DNA from: Bacteroidia bacterium
GTDB taxonomy: Bacteria > Bacteroidota > Bacteroidia > Palsa-965
NCBI GenBank assembly: GCA_025454955.1
Contig: JALONL010000031.1
Location: 22,763 to 86,762, forward strand
Length of the DNA stretch: 64,000 bases
Direction: 5' to 3'
In this document: positions 25,226 to 34,200 of the stretch, piece after piece
Position numbering within the stretch: the stretch's first letter is position 1
Layout: the number at the start of each line of letters is the position of its first letter
The notes under the pieces: generated by a model
Databases searched by the model: none
Told to the model about the DNA's origin: nothing
The model's input: the letters and a program-made list of their open reading frames with translations, nothing else
Program-made: the position numbers and the translations under genes

Positions 25226-25825
25226 ATGGAACTCGGACGCGAATACTGGAACCAACGCTGGCTGGAGCAGCAAACCGGCTGGGACATTGGCTCGGCCTCT
25301 GCCCCGCTCACCGATTTTGCCCTGCACCTGAATAATCGCAGCCTGCGCATCCTCATTCCCGGTGCCGGCAATGCCTGGGAAGCCGAGTTCCTCTTCCGCC
25401 ACGGCTTTACCCATGTGCATGTGCTCGACATTGCGCCACAGGCCATTGCCGCCTTTCAAACCCGCGTGCCCGATTTCCCCGCCGCACAGCTCATAAACGG
25501 CGACTTTTTCGCCCACACCGGCCACTACGACCTCATTCTCGAGCAAACTTTCTTCTGCGCCCTGCATCCCTCGCTGCGTAAGGCCTACGTGCAAAAAATG
25601 CACAGCCTGCTTGCCCCCGGCGGCACACTGGCCGGTGTGCTGTTTGATGCCGGGTTTGAAGGCGGCCCGCCCTTTGGAGGTTCTGCTGCTGAGTACCGCA
25701 GCCTTTTCGAGCCTTATTTCGAGCTTCACACCCTCGAAACCGCCCGCAATTCCATACAGCCCCGCGCCGGGCGCGAAGTGTTTATCCGCTTCACGCCACG
25801 CGCCAATGTATCACCCGTAAACTGA
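25226..25825 (+). CDS. TPMT-family SAM-dependent methyltransferase
   Basis: 199 aa. Begins MELGREYWNQRWLEQQTGWD, which matches the start of the thiopurine S-methyltransferase family. The SAM-binding loop reads ILIPGAGNAWEAEFL, the acidic strand-2 end is HVHVLDIAPQA, and a FDAGFEGGPPFGG loop follows strand 5. In bacteria this family methylates thiols, selenium or tellurium compounds, or other small nucleophiles (family knowledge); the substrate here is unknown. It is followed after 6 nt by an NlpC/P60 gene, probably in one transcript. Confidence 0.85.
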   Translation: MELGREYWNQRWLEQQTGWDIGSASAPLTDFALHLNNRSLRILIPGAGNAWEAEFLFRHGFTHVHVLDIAPQAIAAFQTRVPDFPAAQLINGDFFAHTGHYDLILEQTFFCALHPSLRKAYVQKMHSLLAPGGTLAGVLFDAGFEGGPPFGGSAAEYRSLFEPYFELHTLETARNSIQPRAGREVFIRFTPRANVSPVN

Positions 25826-25831
25826 TCTGCC

Positions 25832-26359
25832 ATGCGTAACCTGTTGCTTGCCGCTCTCGTGTGTGTTGCCTCTGCCTTTGCACCCGCCCCCGACGATCCG
25901 CCTGCACCGGCTGCGCCCAAAATGGATCCGGTAAAAGTGTATTTCGCCAAGCTCGGCCTCCATGTCGATTCGGCTCAAACACCACACCTCTACTACGAAG
26001 TACACGACTGGATAGGCACACGCTACAAATACGGCGGGCACACCCAAAAAGGCATCGACTGCTCGGGCTTTGTGGCCGCCATGTACCGCAGCGCATACTG
26101 CATCAAACTCAGCGGCGGCTCGCGCGATTTATGGCCGCTCGTGGACTCCGTGCCCCGCCACGAACTCAAAGAGGGCGATATTCTCTTTTTCAAAATCCGC
26201 AAAGGACAGATTTCGCATGTGGGTGTGTATCTTGGCAACGATAAGTTTGCCCACGCCAGCGTACATTCGGGCGTGGTGGTGAGCGATTTGAAGGAGGAGT
26301 ATTACAGGAAGTATTACTTCGCGGGCGGGAGATTGAAAGCGCCGGTGTATATACAGTAA
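25832..26359 (+). CDS. NlpC/P60 family cell-wall hydrolase
   Basis: 175 aa. A signal peptide (MRNLLLAALVCVASAFA) is followed by a Pro/Ala-rich linker and a single NlpC/P60 domain. The catalytic Cys77 is in GIDCSGFVAAMY, His129 in ISHVGVYLG, and the third polar residue His141 in KFAHASVH. Members cleave peptide stems of peptidoglycan, usually the gamma-D-Glu to diamino acid bond (family knowledge). Exported; periplasmic. No separate cell-wall-binding domain is present, so it may act alone or with a partner. Confidence 0.9.
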   Translation: MRNLLLAALVCVASAFAPAPDDPPAPAAPKMDPVKVYFAKLGLHVDSAQTPHLYYEVHDWIGTRYKYGGHTQKGIDCSGFVAAMYRSAYCIKLSGGSRDLWPLVDSVPRHELKEGDILFFKIRKGQISHVGVYLGNDKFAHASVHSGVVVSDLKEEYYRKYYFAGGRLKAPVYIQ

Positions 26360-26369
26360 GAGCTGGAAA

Positions 26370-27194
26370 TTAGTTCGTCACAAACGGACGCACATCATGC
26401 GCTTTCATATACTCGGTCACTTTTTCGGTTTCATCGGCACTCACCATCTCTGCCAGCCCCGATGAATTGAGGTGACTCCAGGTTTCAAACTGTACCGGCA
26501 AAGCAACCTTGTCTGGCTCATTGGCAATAATAAAATACTTTCCCTTCTCCTTCTGAAGTTCAAAAGATTTAATAAGGCTGATAAACTGCCCCACTTTATT
26601 GGATAAGGAGACGGCTCCGGCGGTAAAATCAAAAATCTCACCCGCCACCGGTCTGTCATTTCTCCCAATAAAATCAACCCTGATTTTAGGAATCAACAGG
26701 GTAGAAATATCATTTACGGTTAACGACTGATTGATATTTACGTGTGCCCTTATTTTCGGATAAAGGCGCTTCGGTACTCTTGAAATATCTTTAACCTCTA
26801 TCTGTAAAGTTTCCACCACTTCTTCCTTATACTCAAATACAAACTTTTCAAACAAATTTTTGAACGCTTTTTCCGAAAAGCGGACATCAACAGGTTCAGG
26901 TGCAGAAAACGTAATGAATGAGTTGCTGTAGTTTGAGACATAGTTCCAGTAACCAGCCTCTGTAAGTTTTGAATTGGAAATGGAACCTGTGCTAAGTTCT
27001 TTTTCAAGACCGCTTAAAAACTGGTGAAGAAGGGAATAAGCATCAACCGGCAACAACTTTTTCAAAAGAGCCAGCTTTTCATGGGCACATACAAACTTTG
27101 CCTGTTTACCATCAGACAGGAGCATACCCACGCTTATCCGCTCCTGTGCAACAGGCCGGACACTGGCATATACTATGCTGTAAAAGGTTTTCAT
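26370..27194 (-). CDS. DUF3037-family protein paired with a HipA-like kinase
   Basis: 274 aa, no signal peptide or membrane helix. The N-terminus (MKTFYSIVYASVRPVAQERISVGMLL) has the DUF3037 pattern of an aromatic-rich first strand followed by a RE/ER-x-N/S-x-G-hydrophobic turn. The remainder is mixed alpha/beta with acidic and basic patches. Its ATG overlaps the stop of the HipA-like gene by 4 nt (27191-27194), so the two products are made together. As I recall, DUF3037 proteins often sit next to HipA_2-type kinases; that pairing is seen here. It could be a substrate, an inhibitor or an antitoxin-like partner (inference). The gene is AT-rich compared with both flanks. Confidence 0.7.
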   Translation of the reverse strand: MKTFYSIVYASVRPVAQERISVGMLLSDGKQAKFVCAHEKLALLKKLLPVDAYSLLHQFLSGLEKELSTGSISNSKLTEAGYWNYVSNYSNSFITFSAPEPVDVRFSEKAFKNLFEKFVFEYKEEVVETLQIEVKDISRVPKRLYPKIRAHVNINQSLTVNDISTLLIPKIRVDFIGRNDRPVAGEIFDFTAGAVSLSNKVGQFISLIKSFELQKEKGKYFIIANEPDKVALPVQFETWSHLNSSGLAEMVSADETEKVTEYMKAHDVRPFVTN

Positions 27195-28036
27195 TTGCTA
27201 AAGTTTGTATAACCTGCATTCAAATATTCTTTAAACGTCCTCTCCACCCCATTCACCCACTTCCCCACAAAGATACGCCCCATTATCCCAAATTTCACCT
27301 CCCCCACCTCATTTTCCCACTCCCCCGGCAATTTACCCACAATTTCATGGGTAAATTCTCCGCACAAACCTACATATTCCCTGTATCTGTTAAGCACCAG
27401 ACCCGCATCCCGGTCCAAATCGGCTTTCCGGGGGTAAAGCAAAGGTAAAACCTCGGTATTGAGAATGGTTTCATTTTCTGTAAGCAAGTAAAGTGAATTT
27501 TCGCTGGTTATTCCACCCGAGTTAAAGCATTTTTCGTGATCGATAAAATTCAAAAAACGCTTTCCATTTATACTGGATACTAAGATGTTATAATTATTAT
27601 GATTCCGGTCTTCATTGGCCAGCCACAAATCAAATAATGCTGCCTTCAGAAAATCCTGCCGGTTTACAATTTGCTGCACCTGCTTCCTGTTTTGTTTCCA
27701 CGATTCTATGGTAGGCACATCAATTTCACGCGAAAAGGGGTAATACAACGACCCAATCAGCGGCACATCAAAGCATTTCTTATGCACACCCCGGCGCATT
27801 ATTTCCTCGCTGATGTGTTCTTCTTTCACCCTTATCAGATTTATCTTAGGAGTGAAGATATTCCAGAGAGCGGCATAATTAGACGCAATTAACTCTATGG
27901 CAAGTTTATTGGCAGGAACCCGCTTCACATACTTGCATACATACTCGTTATAGTCGTTTGCCGAAACAAGCAGGGGCATACTTCCCGCAGTGGGGAAAAC
28001 CTGTTTTACCGGCATCAAACTATTGAGCAGTTTCAT
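27191..28036 (-). CDS. HipA-like (HipA_2) protein kinase
   Basis: 281 aa, a minimal kinase without the N-terminal HipA extension. Visible kinase features are: a nucleotide-loop-like TAGSMPLLVSAND, a candidate ATP lysine in YVCKYVK (Lys35 or Lys38), a catalytic loop LWLANEDRNHNNYNIL with Asp143 and Asn148, and a metal-binding Asp166 in FIDHEK. The Asp143-Asp166 spacing of 23 and Asp-Asn spacing of 5 equal those of the catalytic residues I recall for E. coli HipA (309/314/332), so an active kinase is plausible. The gene is low in GC, suggesting transfer. It sits 12 nt after a lipoprotein gene and overlaps the DUF3037 gene. Confidence 0.75.
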   Translation of the reverse strand: MKLLNSLMPVKQVFPTAGSMPLLVSANDYNEYVCKYVKRVPANKLAIELIASNYAALWNIFTPKINLIRVKEEHISEEIMRRGVHKKCFDVPLIGSLYYPFSREIDVPTIESWKQNRKQVQQIVNRQDFLKAALFDLWLANEDRNHNNYNILVSSINGKRFLNFIDHEKCFNSGGITSENSLYLLTENETILNTEVLPLLYPRKADLDRDAGLVLNRYREYVGLCGEFTHEIVGKLPGEWENEVGEVKFGIMGRIFVGKWVNGVERTFKEYLNAGYTNFSK

Positions 28037-28048
28037 ATATTCTCAAAC

Positions 28049-28642
28049 TTATTCCCCCAGCCACAACGAATCATTCCGCCTCCTCGCCAGCACAAACCCA
28101 TGCCTTTGTGCAAAAGCCTGCTGGGCCTGCACAAAATTAAGCCAGGCCGCCAGTTCGTCCTTCTCCGTTTTGCGGGTCAAGGCCAGATAGCGGCGGGCCA
28201 GTGCGTCTTCGGGGTCGGCGGTGTCGTTGAGCAGGAGGCTGTCGGGAAAGAGGATTGTGTCGCCCGATTGGGCGGCTATGGTGTGGTCGGTAAGTAAAAC
28301 GGGCTGTGTATTCCGGCTGCGTTCGGCGGCAAGGCGGGTGGCTTTTACCAGTTGCAGCAGGGCAATGCGCAGTGTGCTGTCGTCTTCATAGTCGGGATAT
28401 TCGTTCAGAATATCGGCCAGGGTGTCGGCGGCGGCCATGTAGGTTTTGGTGGCTTTTGCAATGGCCGTGGGCGAATTGGCGGCAATTTCTTCGGCCCATT
28501 TTGCGCGGGGCTGTTCGAGTTCGTGCCACAGGGCAAGGAGCGAATCGTTGTAAAGCCGGGCCTGTTCTCCCTCGCGCGGGCCGGCTGCGGGAGTGCTGCA
28601 GGCGGCCGTGGCGGTAAACAGCAAAAACAACATTCGCTTCAT
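28049..28642 (-). CDS. hypothetical lipoprotein
   Basis: 197 aa. Lipoprotein signal MKRMLFLLFTATAACSTPA with the lipobox ending at Cys15. The mature part is almost entirely helical, with phrases such as YNDSLLALWHELEQPRAKW and YMAAADTLADILNEYPDYED. No family assigned. A near-consensus -7 box (TATCTTTC) ends 4 nt before its ATG. It is the first gene of a possible transcript with the HipA-like and DUF3037 genes, although its higher GC content suggests a different history. Confidence 0.7.
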   Translation of the reverse strand: MKRMLFLLFTATAACSTPAAGPREGEQARLYNDSLLALWHELEQPRAKWAEEIAANSPTAIAKATKTYMAAADTLADILNEYPDYEDDSTLRIALLQLVKATRLAAERSRNTQPVLLTDHTIAAQSGDTILFPDSLLLNDTADPEDALARRYLALTRKTEKDELAAWLNFVQAQQAFAQRHGFVLARRRNDSLWLGE

Positions 28643-28714
28643 TGGCGAAAGATAGTTTTTTGTGTGGGAAAATCTGTTACTGCCGTTATCACGTATTTTG
28701 CATGGAAAAAACGT

Positions 28715-28722
28715 TATTTTTG
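28715..28722 (+). promoter_or_regulatory. TAnnTTTG -7 box of the 301-aa lipoprotein gene
   Basis: TATTTTTG lies 30 nt before the ATG at 28753. A TTTG upstream (28697-28700) is closer than the normal -33 distance, so only the -7 box is claimed. Confidence 0.5.
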
Positions 28723-28752
28723 TTCACACTCAATCAAGCGCACCTTAGCTCT

Positions 28753-29658
28753 ATGATGAAAAAACTATCTGTTCCGGCTCTCAGCCTGATTCCTGCTGCT
28801 TTTTTGCTGTGGGGACTTTCTTCGTGCGGTGGCGATACCGCTACCGACAAACCTACCGACTCGGTAGGCACTGCTGATTCTGCCCAGCAGCTTCCCGCAC
28901 GCGAATACGCCCAGGTTCCCTCGCCCGGCGAAATGTTTGCGTTTATGAAGCAGGCCGGCTCGGGCAATGCCAGCGCCGATTTGCTGAACAGCCCCGACAA
29001 CGAGAAGAAATACGAAACCAAAAAAGCCCAGGCACTCAACATGGGCATCTACTCGTCTGACCTGCTCTACTGCTGCACATTCTCAAACAACCTCAGTAAC
29101 CGCGTGGCCCAGTACTTCGGCACCACCATGCGCATGAGCGAGAAACTTCAGGTAACCACCAACCTGACCGAAAAAGACAAAGAACGCATCAGCAAAAACG
29201 TAGGCAATGCCGATTCGCTGGTGGCCATTTCAAACGACCTCTATCTTTCGTCGTTCGACAACCTCGATGCCAACGGCCGCGGTGCCGACCTCAGCCTCAT
29301 GCTGGCCGGCGGATGGGTGGAAGCCCTTTACCTGATGAGCAGTTCGGTGAAAGATTTCGACAAAGACAAAGCCGCTGCCGAGCGCATTGCCGATCAGAAA
29401 CACTCGCTCGACAACCTCGTAGAGTACATGGCCAAACACGAAGACAATGCCGACGTGAAAGCCACACTTGTTCAGCTCGGCGAACTCAAAGGCCTTTTCG
29501 ACGCACTCGCTTCGTCCAAACAGGACGGCGGCATGAAAAGCACCAACGGCAAACGTGTTCTTGGCGGCGGAAACAAAACTTCCATCACCAAAGAACAGTT
29601 TGAAGCCATCAAAGCCAAGGTGACCGAAATCCGCACCGGCTTCATTGCAGTTCAATAA
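28753..29658 (+). CDS. hypothetical helical lipoprotein
   Basis: 301 aa. The start was placed at the ATG before the lipoprotein signal (MMKKLSVPALSLIPAAFLL, lipobox GLSSC at about residue 25) rather than at upstream ATGs that give a Cys-rich unconserved leader. After a Thr/Asp-rich linker the protein is mostly helical (ALNMGIYSSDLLYCCTFSN, GADLSLMLAGGWVEALYLM). It resembles a set of lipoproteins common in Bacteroidota that I know only as hypothetical. Likely faces the periplasm or the outer-membrane surface. Followed after 44 nt by a secreted protein gene. Confidence 0.75.
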   Translation: MMKKLSVPALSLIPAAFLLWGLSSCGGDTATDKPTDSVGTADSAQQLPAREYAQVPSPGEMFAFMKQAGSGNASADLLNSPDNEKKYETKKAQALNMGIYSSDLLYCCTFSNNLSNRVAQYFGTTMRMSEKLQVTTNLTEKDKERISKNVGNADSLVAISNDLYLSSFDNLDANGRGADLSLMLAGGWVEALYLMSSSVKDFDKDKAAAERIADQKHSLDNLVEYMAKHEDNADVKATLVQLGELKGLFDALASSKQDGGMKSTNGKRVLGGGNKTSITKEQFEAIKAKVTEIRTGFIAVQ

Positions 29659-29702
29659 TTGTCAATTCTCCCTCTGCCCATAACACTTAAAACACAGAAG
29701 CC

Positions 29703-30176
29703 ATGAAAAAAGCCCTCTCGCTTGTTCTTGCTGCTGCATTTCTTACGATCTCAGTTGATTTGCCCTCGCAGGCAAACTGCAATAACTTTCACCGCCGCCG
29801 TGGCTGCAGCCAGGCCTCTGAACCGGGTTTCATTTACAACTCCCAGTCGAAAAGCGGCCTGTTTGCAAAAGGCACCTCGTCGAAACTCAAAGCCGTATTC
29901 TACGCCGGTTTCGATTACTCCATTTCCATCTGCGGCGATGTGGCGCTCGGTTCCGACATTGCATTCACACTCACCGATGCCGCCACCGGCGAAGTACTTT
30001 ACGACAACGCCACCGACAACAAAGCCCAGCACATGGAATTTTCGTGCGAAGGCACCCGCAACATGAACATCATGATAAGCATTCCCGGCGCAGGCCCCTC
30101 AAAAGGCCAGGCCGAAGATGGTTCATGTTTGGGAATTCTTATTGAGCAGAAGCCTACCCCGAAAGTGGGATTCTAA
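29703..30176 (+). CDS. small secreted hypothetical protein
   Basis: 157 aa. A signal peptide (MKKALSLVLAAAFLTISVD) is followed by a short basic Cys-containing segment (NCNNFHRRRGCSQ) and a beta-rich domain (FYAGFDYSISICGDVALGSDI is too long to be one strand but shows the pattern). Four or more Cys residues could form disulphides. No family recognised. A terminator follows directly. Probably co-transcribed with the upstream lipoprotein. Confidence 0.7.
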   Translation: MKKALSLVLAAAFLTISVDLPSQANCNNFHRRRGCSQASEPGFIYNSQSKSGLFAKGTSSKLKAVFYAGFDYSISICGDVALGSDIAFTLTDAATGEVLYDNATDNKAQHMEFSCEGTRNMNIMISIPGAGPSKGQAEDGSCLGILIEQKPTPKVGF

Positions 30177-30199
30177 AGGTTTATTAAATAAACACATAC

Positions 30200-30236
30200 A
30201 ATCCCGCTTCATCATTTTGAGGCGGGATTTATTTTA
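30200..30236 (+). terminator. intrinsic terminator after the small secreted protein
   Basis: An 8-bp stem AATCCCGC / GCGGGATT (30200-30207 and 30222-30229) is followed by TATTTT, 23 nt past the stop codon. Confidence 0.75.
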
Positions 30237-30244
30237 ACCATTTT

Positions 30245-30793
30245 ATGAATATTGTTCATCACACACCCACAATCTGGACAATAGAACAATTTCTGTCTGT
30301 AGCAGATTGCCAATTACTCATCAGCCTCAGCGAAACAACAGGTTACGAAGAAGCTAAAGTGAATTTAAGCTCGGGAGCAGAAATGATGAAGGGACTGCGC
30401 AACAATTATCGCCTCTTGTACCACAATCAGGAAATGGCCACAAACTTCTGGCAAAAACTGCAACCCTTCTGCCCGGCCGAAATTGAAAACTGGAAAGCCA
30501 GCGGACTAAACGAACAGTTCAGGTTTTATAAATACAATTCCAGCCAACGGTTCAAACGCCATATCGACGGGCGTTTTAAACGAAACGAAGAAGAAGAAAG
30601 CCGTATTACATTTATGATTTACCTGAACGATAATTTTGAAGGTGGTGAAACTGCTTTTGATGAGGTAACCATTGTACCCGTTACTGGAAACGCCCTTTGC
30701 TTTATTCATGAACAAAAGCACGAAGGAAAACCCGTGCTATCAGGAACAAAATATGCTTTACGGTCTGATGTGATGTATAGAAAAGGTCTTTAG
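30245..30793 (+). CDS. 2-oxoglutarate/Fe(II)-dependent oxygenase, prolyl 4-hydroxylase type
   Basis: 182 aa, a single double-stranded beta-helix domain. The iron ligands are His106 and Asp108 (RFKRHIDGRF) and His159 (EQKHEGKPV). Arg173 in KYALRSDVMYR is in the place of the 2-oxoglutarate carboxylate ligand. The family hydroxylates Pro, Arg or other residues, or small molecules, in the cytoplasm (family knowledge). There is no signal peptide. The substrate is unknown. GC content is a little below the surrounding genes. Confidence 0.9.
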   Translation: MNIVHHTPTIWTIEQFLSVADCQLLISLSETTGYEEAKVNLSSGAEMMKGLRNNYRLLYHNQEMATNFWQKLQPFCPAEIENWKASGLNEQFRFYKYNSSQRFKRHIDGRFKRNEEEESRITFMIYLNDNFEGGETAFDEVTIVPVTGNALCFIHEQKHEGKPVLSGTKYALRSDVMYRKGL

Positions 30794-31255
30794 TTGCATT
30801 ATATTTACTTAATGAAAAAGTCGAAAAAAAAGCAAAGTGAAAAATCAGCAACATCGGCACCATTACGTTCAAACTATTCTAACCTTGAAGCTTCTCCACA
30901 AAAGTTAAAAGAGGCTAGAACTCATCTCAAAATTACACTTCCGGATTTTTCGCTGCGTCTTTTTCGCTCTGACTTCTCTTCTTTTCTTGGACAGAGTCGC
31001 CAACTATGCCCTGCGAAAAGATGCTCGCCATAGCGAAAAATACTTGGAAAAATCTCGAAAAGTAATTTTGAGTTCCCGAAGAACTCCGCAAACGATAACC
31101 TTCACACTCTTTTCCATCTTATATACCACCTCCCCGAAAAGGAGGCTTTTTTATTATCCTGCTTATTCACCGCTCTTCAATTTCACAACCTTAGTTCCTG
31201 CATTTTTCAGTAATTTGCCACGATTTCCTGCTCCCACCACTCATTGAAAAAAAGC
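30794..31255. other. gene-poor interval with a decayed palindrome
   Basis: No convincing gene. A 73-79 codon frame (from 30794 or 30812) is Lys/Ser-rich at its start and then reads through the palindrome; it has no family or coding signature. The interval contains the 147-bp imperfect inverted repeat listed separately. Near its right end there is a weak hairpin (CCTCC / GGAGG, 31129-31145) followed by CTTTTTT, possibly a terminator for the oxygenase gene. Confidence 0.5.
30926..31072. repeat. imperfect 147-bp inverted repeat
   Basis: The outer arms CTCAAAATTAC (30926-30936) and GTAATTTTGAG (31062-31072) are perfect. Inside them ATTTTTCGCT (30945-30954) pairs with AGCGAAAAAT (31032-31041). 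The centre is diverged. Looks like an old palindromic mobile element or a long hairpin. Confidence 0.55.
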
Positions 31256-34200
31256 ATGAACAAAAAATTTTTCCGCATTGCAGTTCCGGTTGTAGCCGCA
31301 GCCGTAATTATTACCGCCGCCACCGCCGATAAACCCAAAAAATGGGACGTAAACGACCCGCCTGGCGAATACAAGGAAATTTCCTTCTCCGTAAACGAAG
31401 GCACCTGGATGAACTTAGACGTGAGCCCCGATGGCAAAACCATTGTGTTTGACATGCTCGGCGATATTTACTCCATTCCGGTTGCAGGCGGCACGGCACA
31501 GGCGCTGCAAACAGGACATGCCTGGCAGTCGCAGCCGCGCTTCAGCCCCGACGGAAAGAAAATTTGCTTTACTTCCGATGCAGGCGGCGGCGACAATATC
31601 TGGACCATGAACGCCGACGGCACAGGGGCCAAACAAATTACACAAGAAAAATTCCGCCTGCTCAACAATGCCGTGTGGAGTGCCGATGGCAATTACCTTA
31701 TTGCCCGCAAACACTTCACCTCTACCCGCTCATTGGGTGCGGGCGAAATGTGGATGTACCACATTACCGGCGGCGACGGCATACAACTCACCAAAAAGAA
31801 AAACAGCCAGCAGGATGTAAACGAGCCTTCACTTTCGGCCGATGGGAAATCGCTTTTTTACAGCGAAGACATGTACCCCGGCGGTTATTTCCAGTACAAC
31901 AAAGATCCTAACGACCAGATCTACGTAATTCACCGCTACGACATGGAAACCGGCGAAAGCGAACGCGTAACCGGCGGCCCCGGCGGGGCTTGTCGTCCGC
32001 AGATTTCGCGCGATGGAAAGAAGCTGGCTTTTGTGCGCCGCGTGCGCGAAAAAACCGTGCTCTTTTTGCACGACATGGAAACCGGCGAGGAATGGCCCGT
32101 GTACGACCAGCTCAGCAAAGACCAGATGGAAGCCTGGTGCATTTTTGGCGTTTATACCGGCTTCAACTGGATGCCCGACAACCAGCACATCGTAATCTGG
32201 GCGGGCGGAAAAATCCGCAAAATAAATGTGGCCAATCAAACTGCTTCCGACATTCCGTTTACCGTAAACGCCAAACACCGCATCTACAAAGCCCTGCGTT
32301 TTAAACAGGAGCCGGCACCCGATCAGTTTGAAACCAAAATGATTCGCCATGCAGTGACCTCGCCCGATGGAAAAACGCTGGTGTTTAACGCAGCCGGTTT
32401 CCTCTGGAAAAAAGCATTGCCCGACGGCACACCCGTACGCCTTACCGACGGCACCGCATTTGAATTTGAACCCATGTTCTCGGCCGACGGAGCAAAGCTC
32501 ACTTACGTAAGCTGGGACGATGAACAAACCGGCGCGGTAATGACCATAGACATGAAAACGCCAAAAGCCAAACCGGTAAAAGTAACCACCGAAAAAGGCA
32601 TTTTCCGCACACCATCATTCTCGCCCGATGCAAAAACAATTGCCTACTGGAAAGAAGAAGGCAACGACCATCAGGGCTATGCGTTTTCGGTAAAGCCGGG
32701 CATTTATACCATTGCGGCCACCGGCGGCGCAGCGCAGTTTCAGTTTTACACCGGTGCACAGCGTCCGCTGTTTTCGGCCGATGGAAAGAAATTGATTTGC
32801 TTCATAGATAATGGCGGCAACAAGGAGCTTTTCAGTTTCGACTTAGCCACACAAAAAATGCAAACGCTTGCCTCATCCACTTACGCCTGGGAAATTATGC
32901 CCAGCCCCGATAATAAGTGGATTGCATTCCGCGAATTGCATAAAGTATATGTGTGTGCATTTCCGGCCAATGGTAAAACACTCGAATTGGATCAGAACAT
33001 GGGGCAGGTGCCTTCGTTCTGCGTAACGCGCGATGCCGGTCAAAGCCTGCACTGGAGTGCCGACAGCAAAAACCTGCACTGGACATTGGGCCGCCGTTAT
33101 TTCTCGCGCAGCCTCACCAACTGTTTTGAGTTCCTGCCCGGCGCACCCGACTCACTGCCCGGCCTCGACACCGTGGGCCTCGACATTGCCCTGAAACTGA
33201 ACAGCGACAAACCCAAAGGCGTTGTGGTAATGACCAACGCCCGCATCATTACGATGGATAAAAACAACACCGTAATTGAAAACGGCACCGTGGTAGTCAC
33301 CGACAACCGCATTACCGCCGTGGGCAAAACCGGCGAAGCAGCCATTCCGGCCGGAGCCAAAACCGTTGACTGTGCAGGTAAAACCATTATGCCCGGCATT
33401 GTGGATGTGCACGCACACCTCGGCACATTCAGGCAGGGGCTTAGTCCGCAAAAGCAGTGGAGCTACTACACCAATCTTGCTTTTGGCGTAACCACCACAC
33501 ACGATCCTTCGTCGAATACCGAAATGGTGTTCTCACAATCAGAAGCTGTGAAAGCAGGCAATATGGTAGGCCCGCGCATTTTCTCCACCGGCTGGATTTT
33601 GTACGGTGCCGAGGGCGATTTCAAAGCGGTGATTAACAGCTACGACGATGCAAAGTCGGCGGTGTATCGCAATCAGTCGGCCGGAGCGTTCAGCGTAAAA
33701 AGCTACAACCAGCCGCGCCGCGAACAACGTCAGCAGGTAATTACCGCATCGCGCAATCTTGGCGTAATGGTGGTACCCGAAGGCGGTTCGTTCTTTTACC
33801 ACAACATGAGCATGATTCTCGACGGCCACAGCGGCATTGAGCACAACATTCCGGTGGCACCTGTTTACGACGATGTGGTGAAACTCTGGGCCGCATCGGA
33901 AACCGGCTACACACCCACGCTCATTGTGGCTTACGGTGCCATGAACGGCGAAAACTACTGGTACGAGCACAGCAATGTGTGGGAAAACAACCGCCTGCTC
34001 AATTTCTACCCGCGCGGCGAAATTGACTCACGCGCACGGCACCGCACAATGATTCCCGATGCGGAGTACAAAAACGGGCACATACTCATTTCGCAATCGT
34101 GCAAAAAACTGGCCGATGCCGGTGTGAAGGTAAACCTTGGCGCACACGGCCAGTTGCAGGGTCTGGGTGCCCACTGGGAATTGTGGATGCTGTCGCAGGG

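Noticed and set aside
30794..31033. 79-codon frame after the oxygenase gene
   Set aside because: Its start is not supported, it reads through the imperfect palindrome, and it has no recognisable protein pattern.
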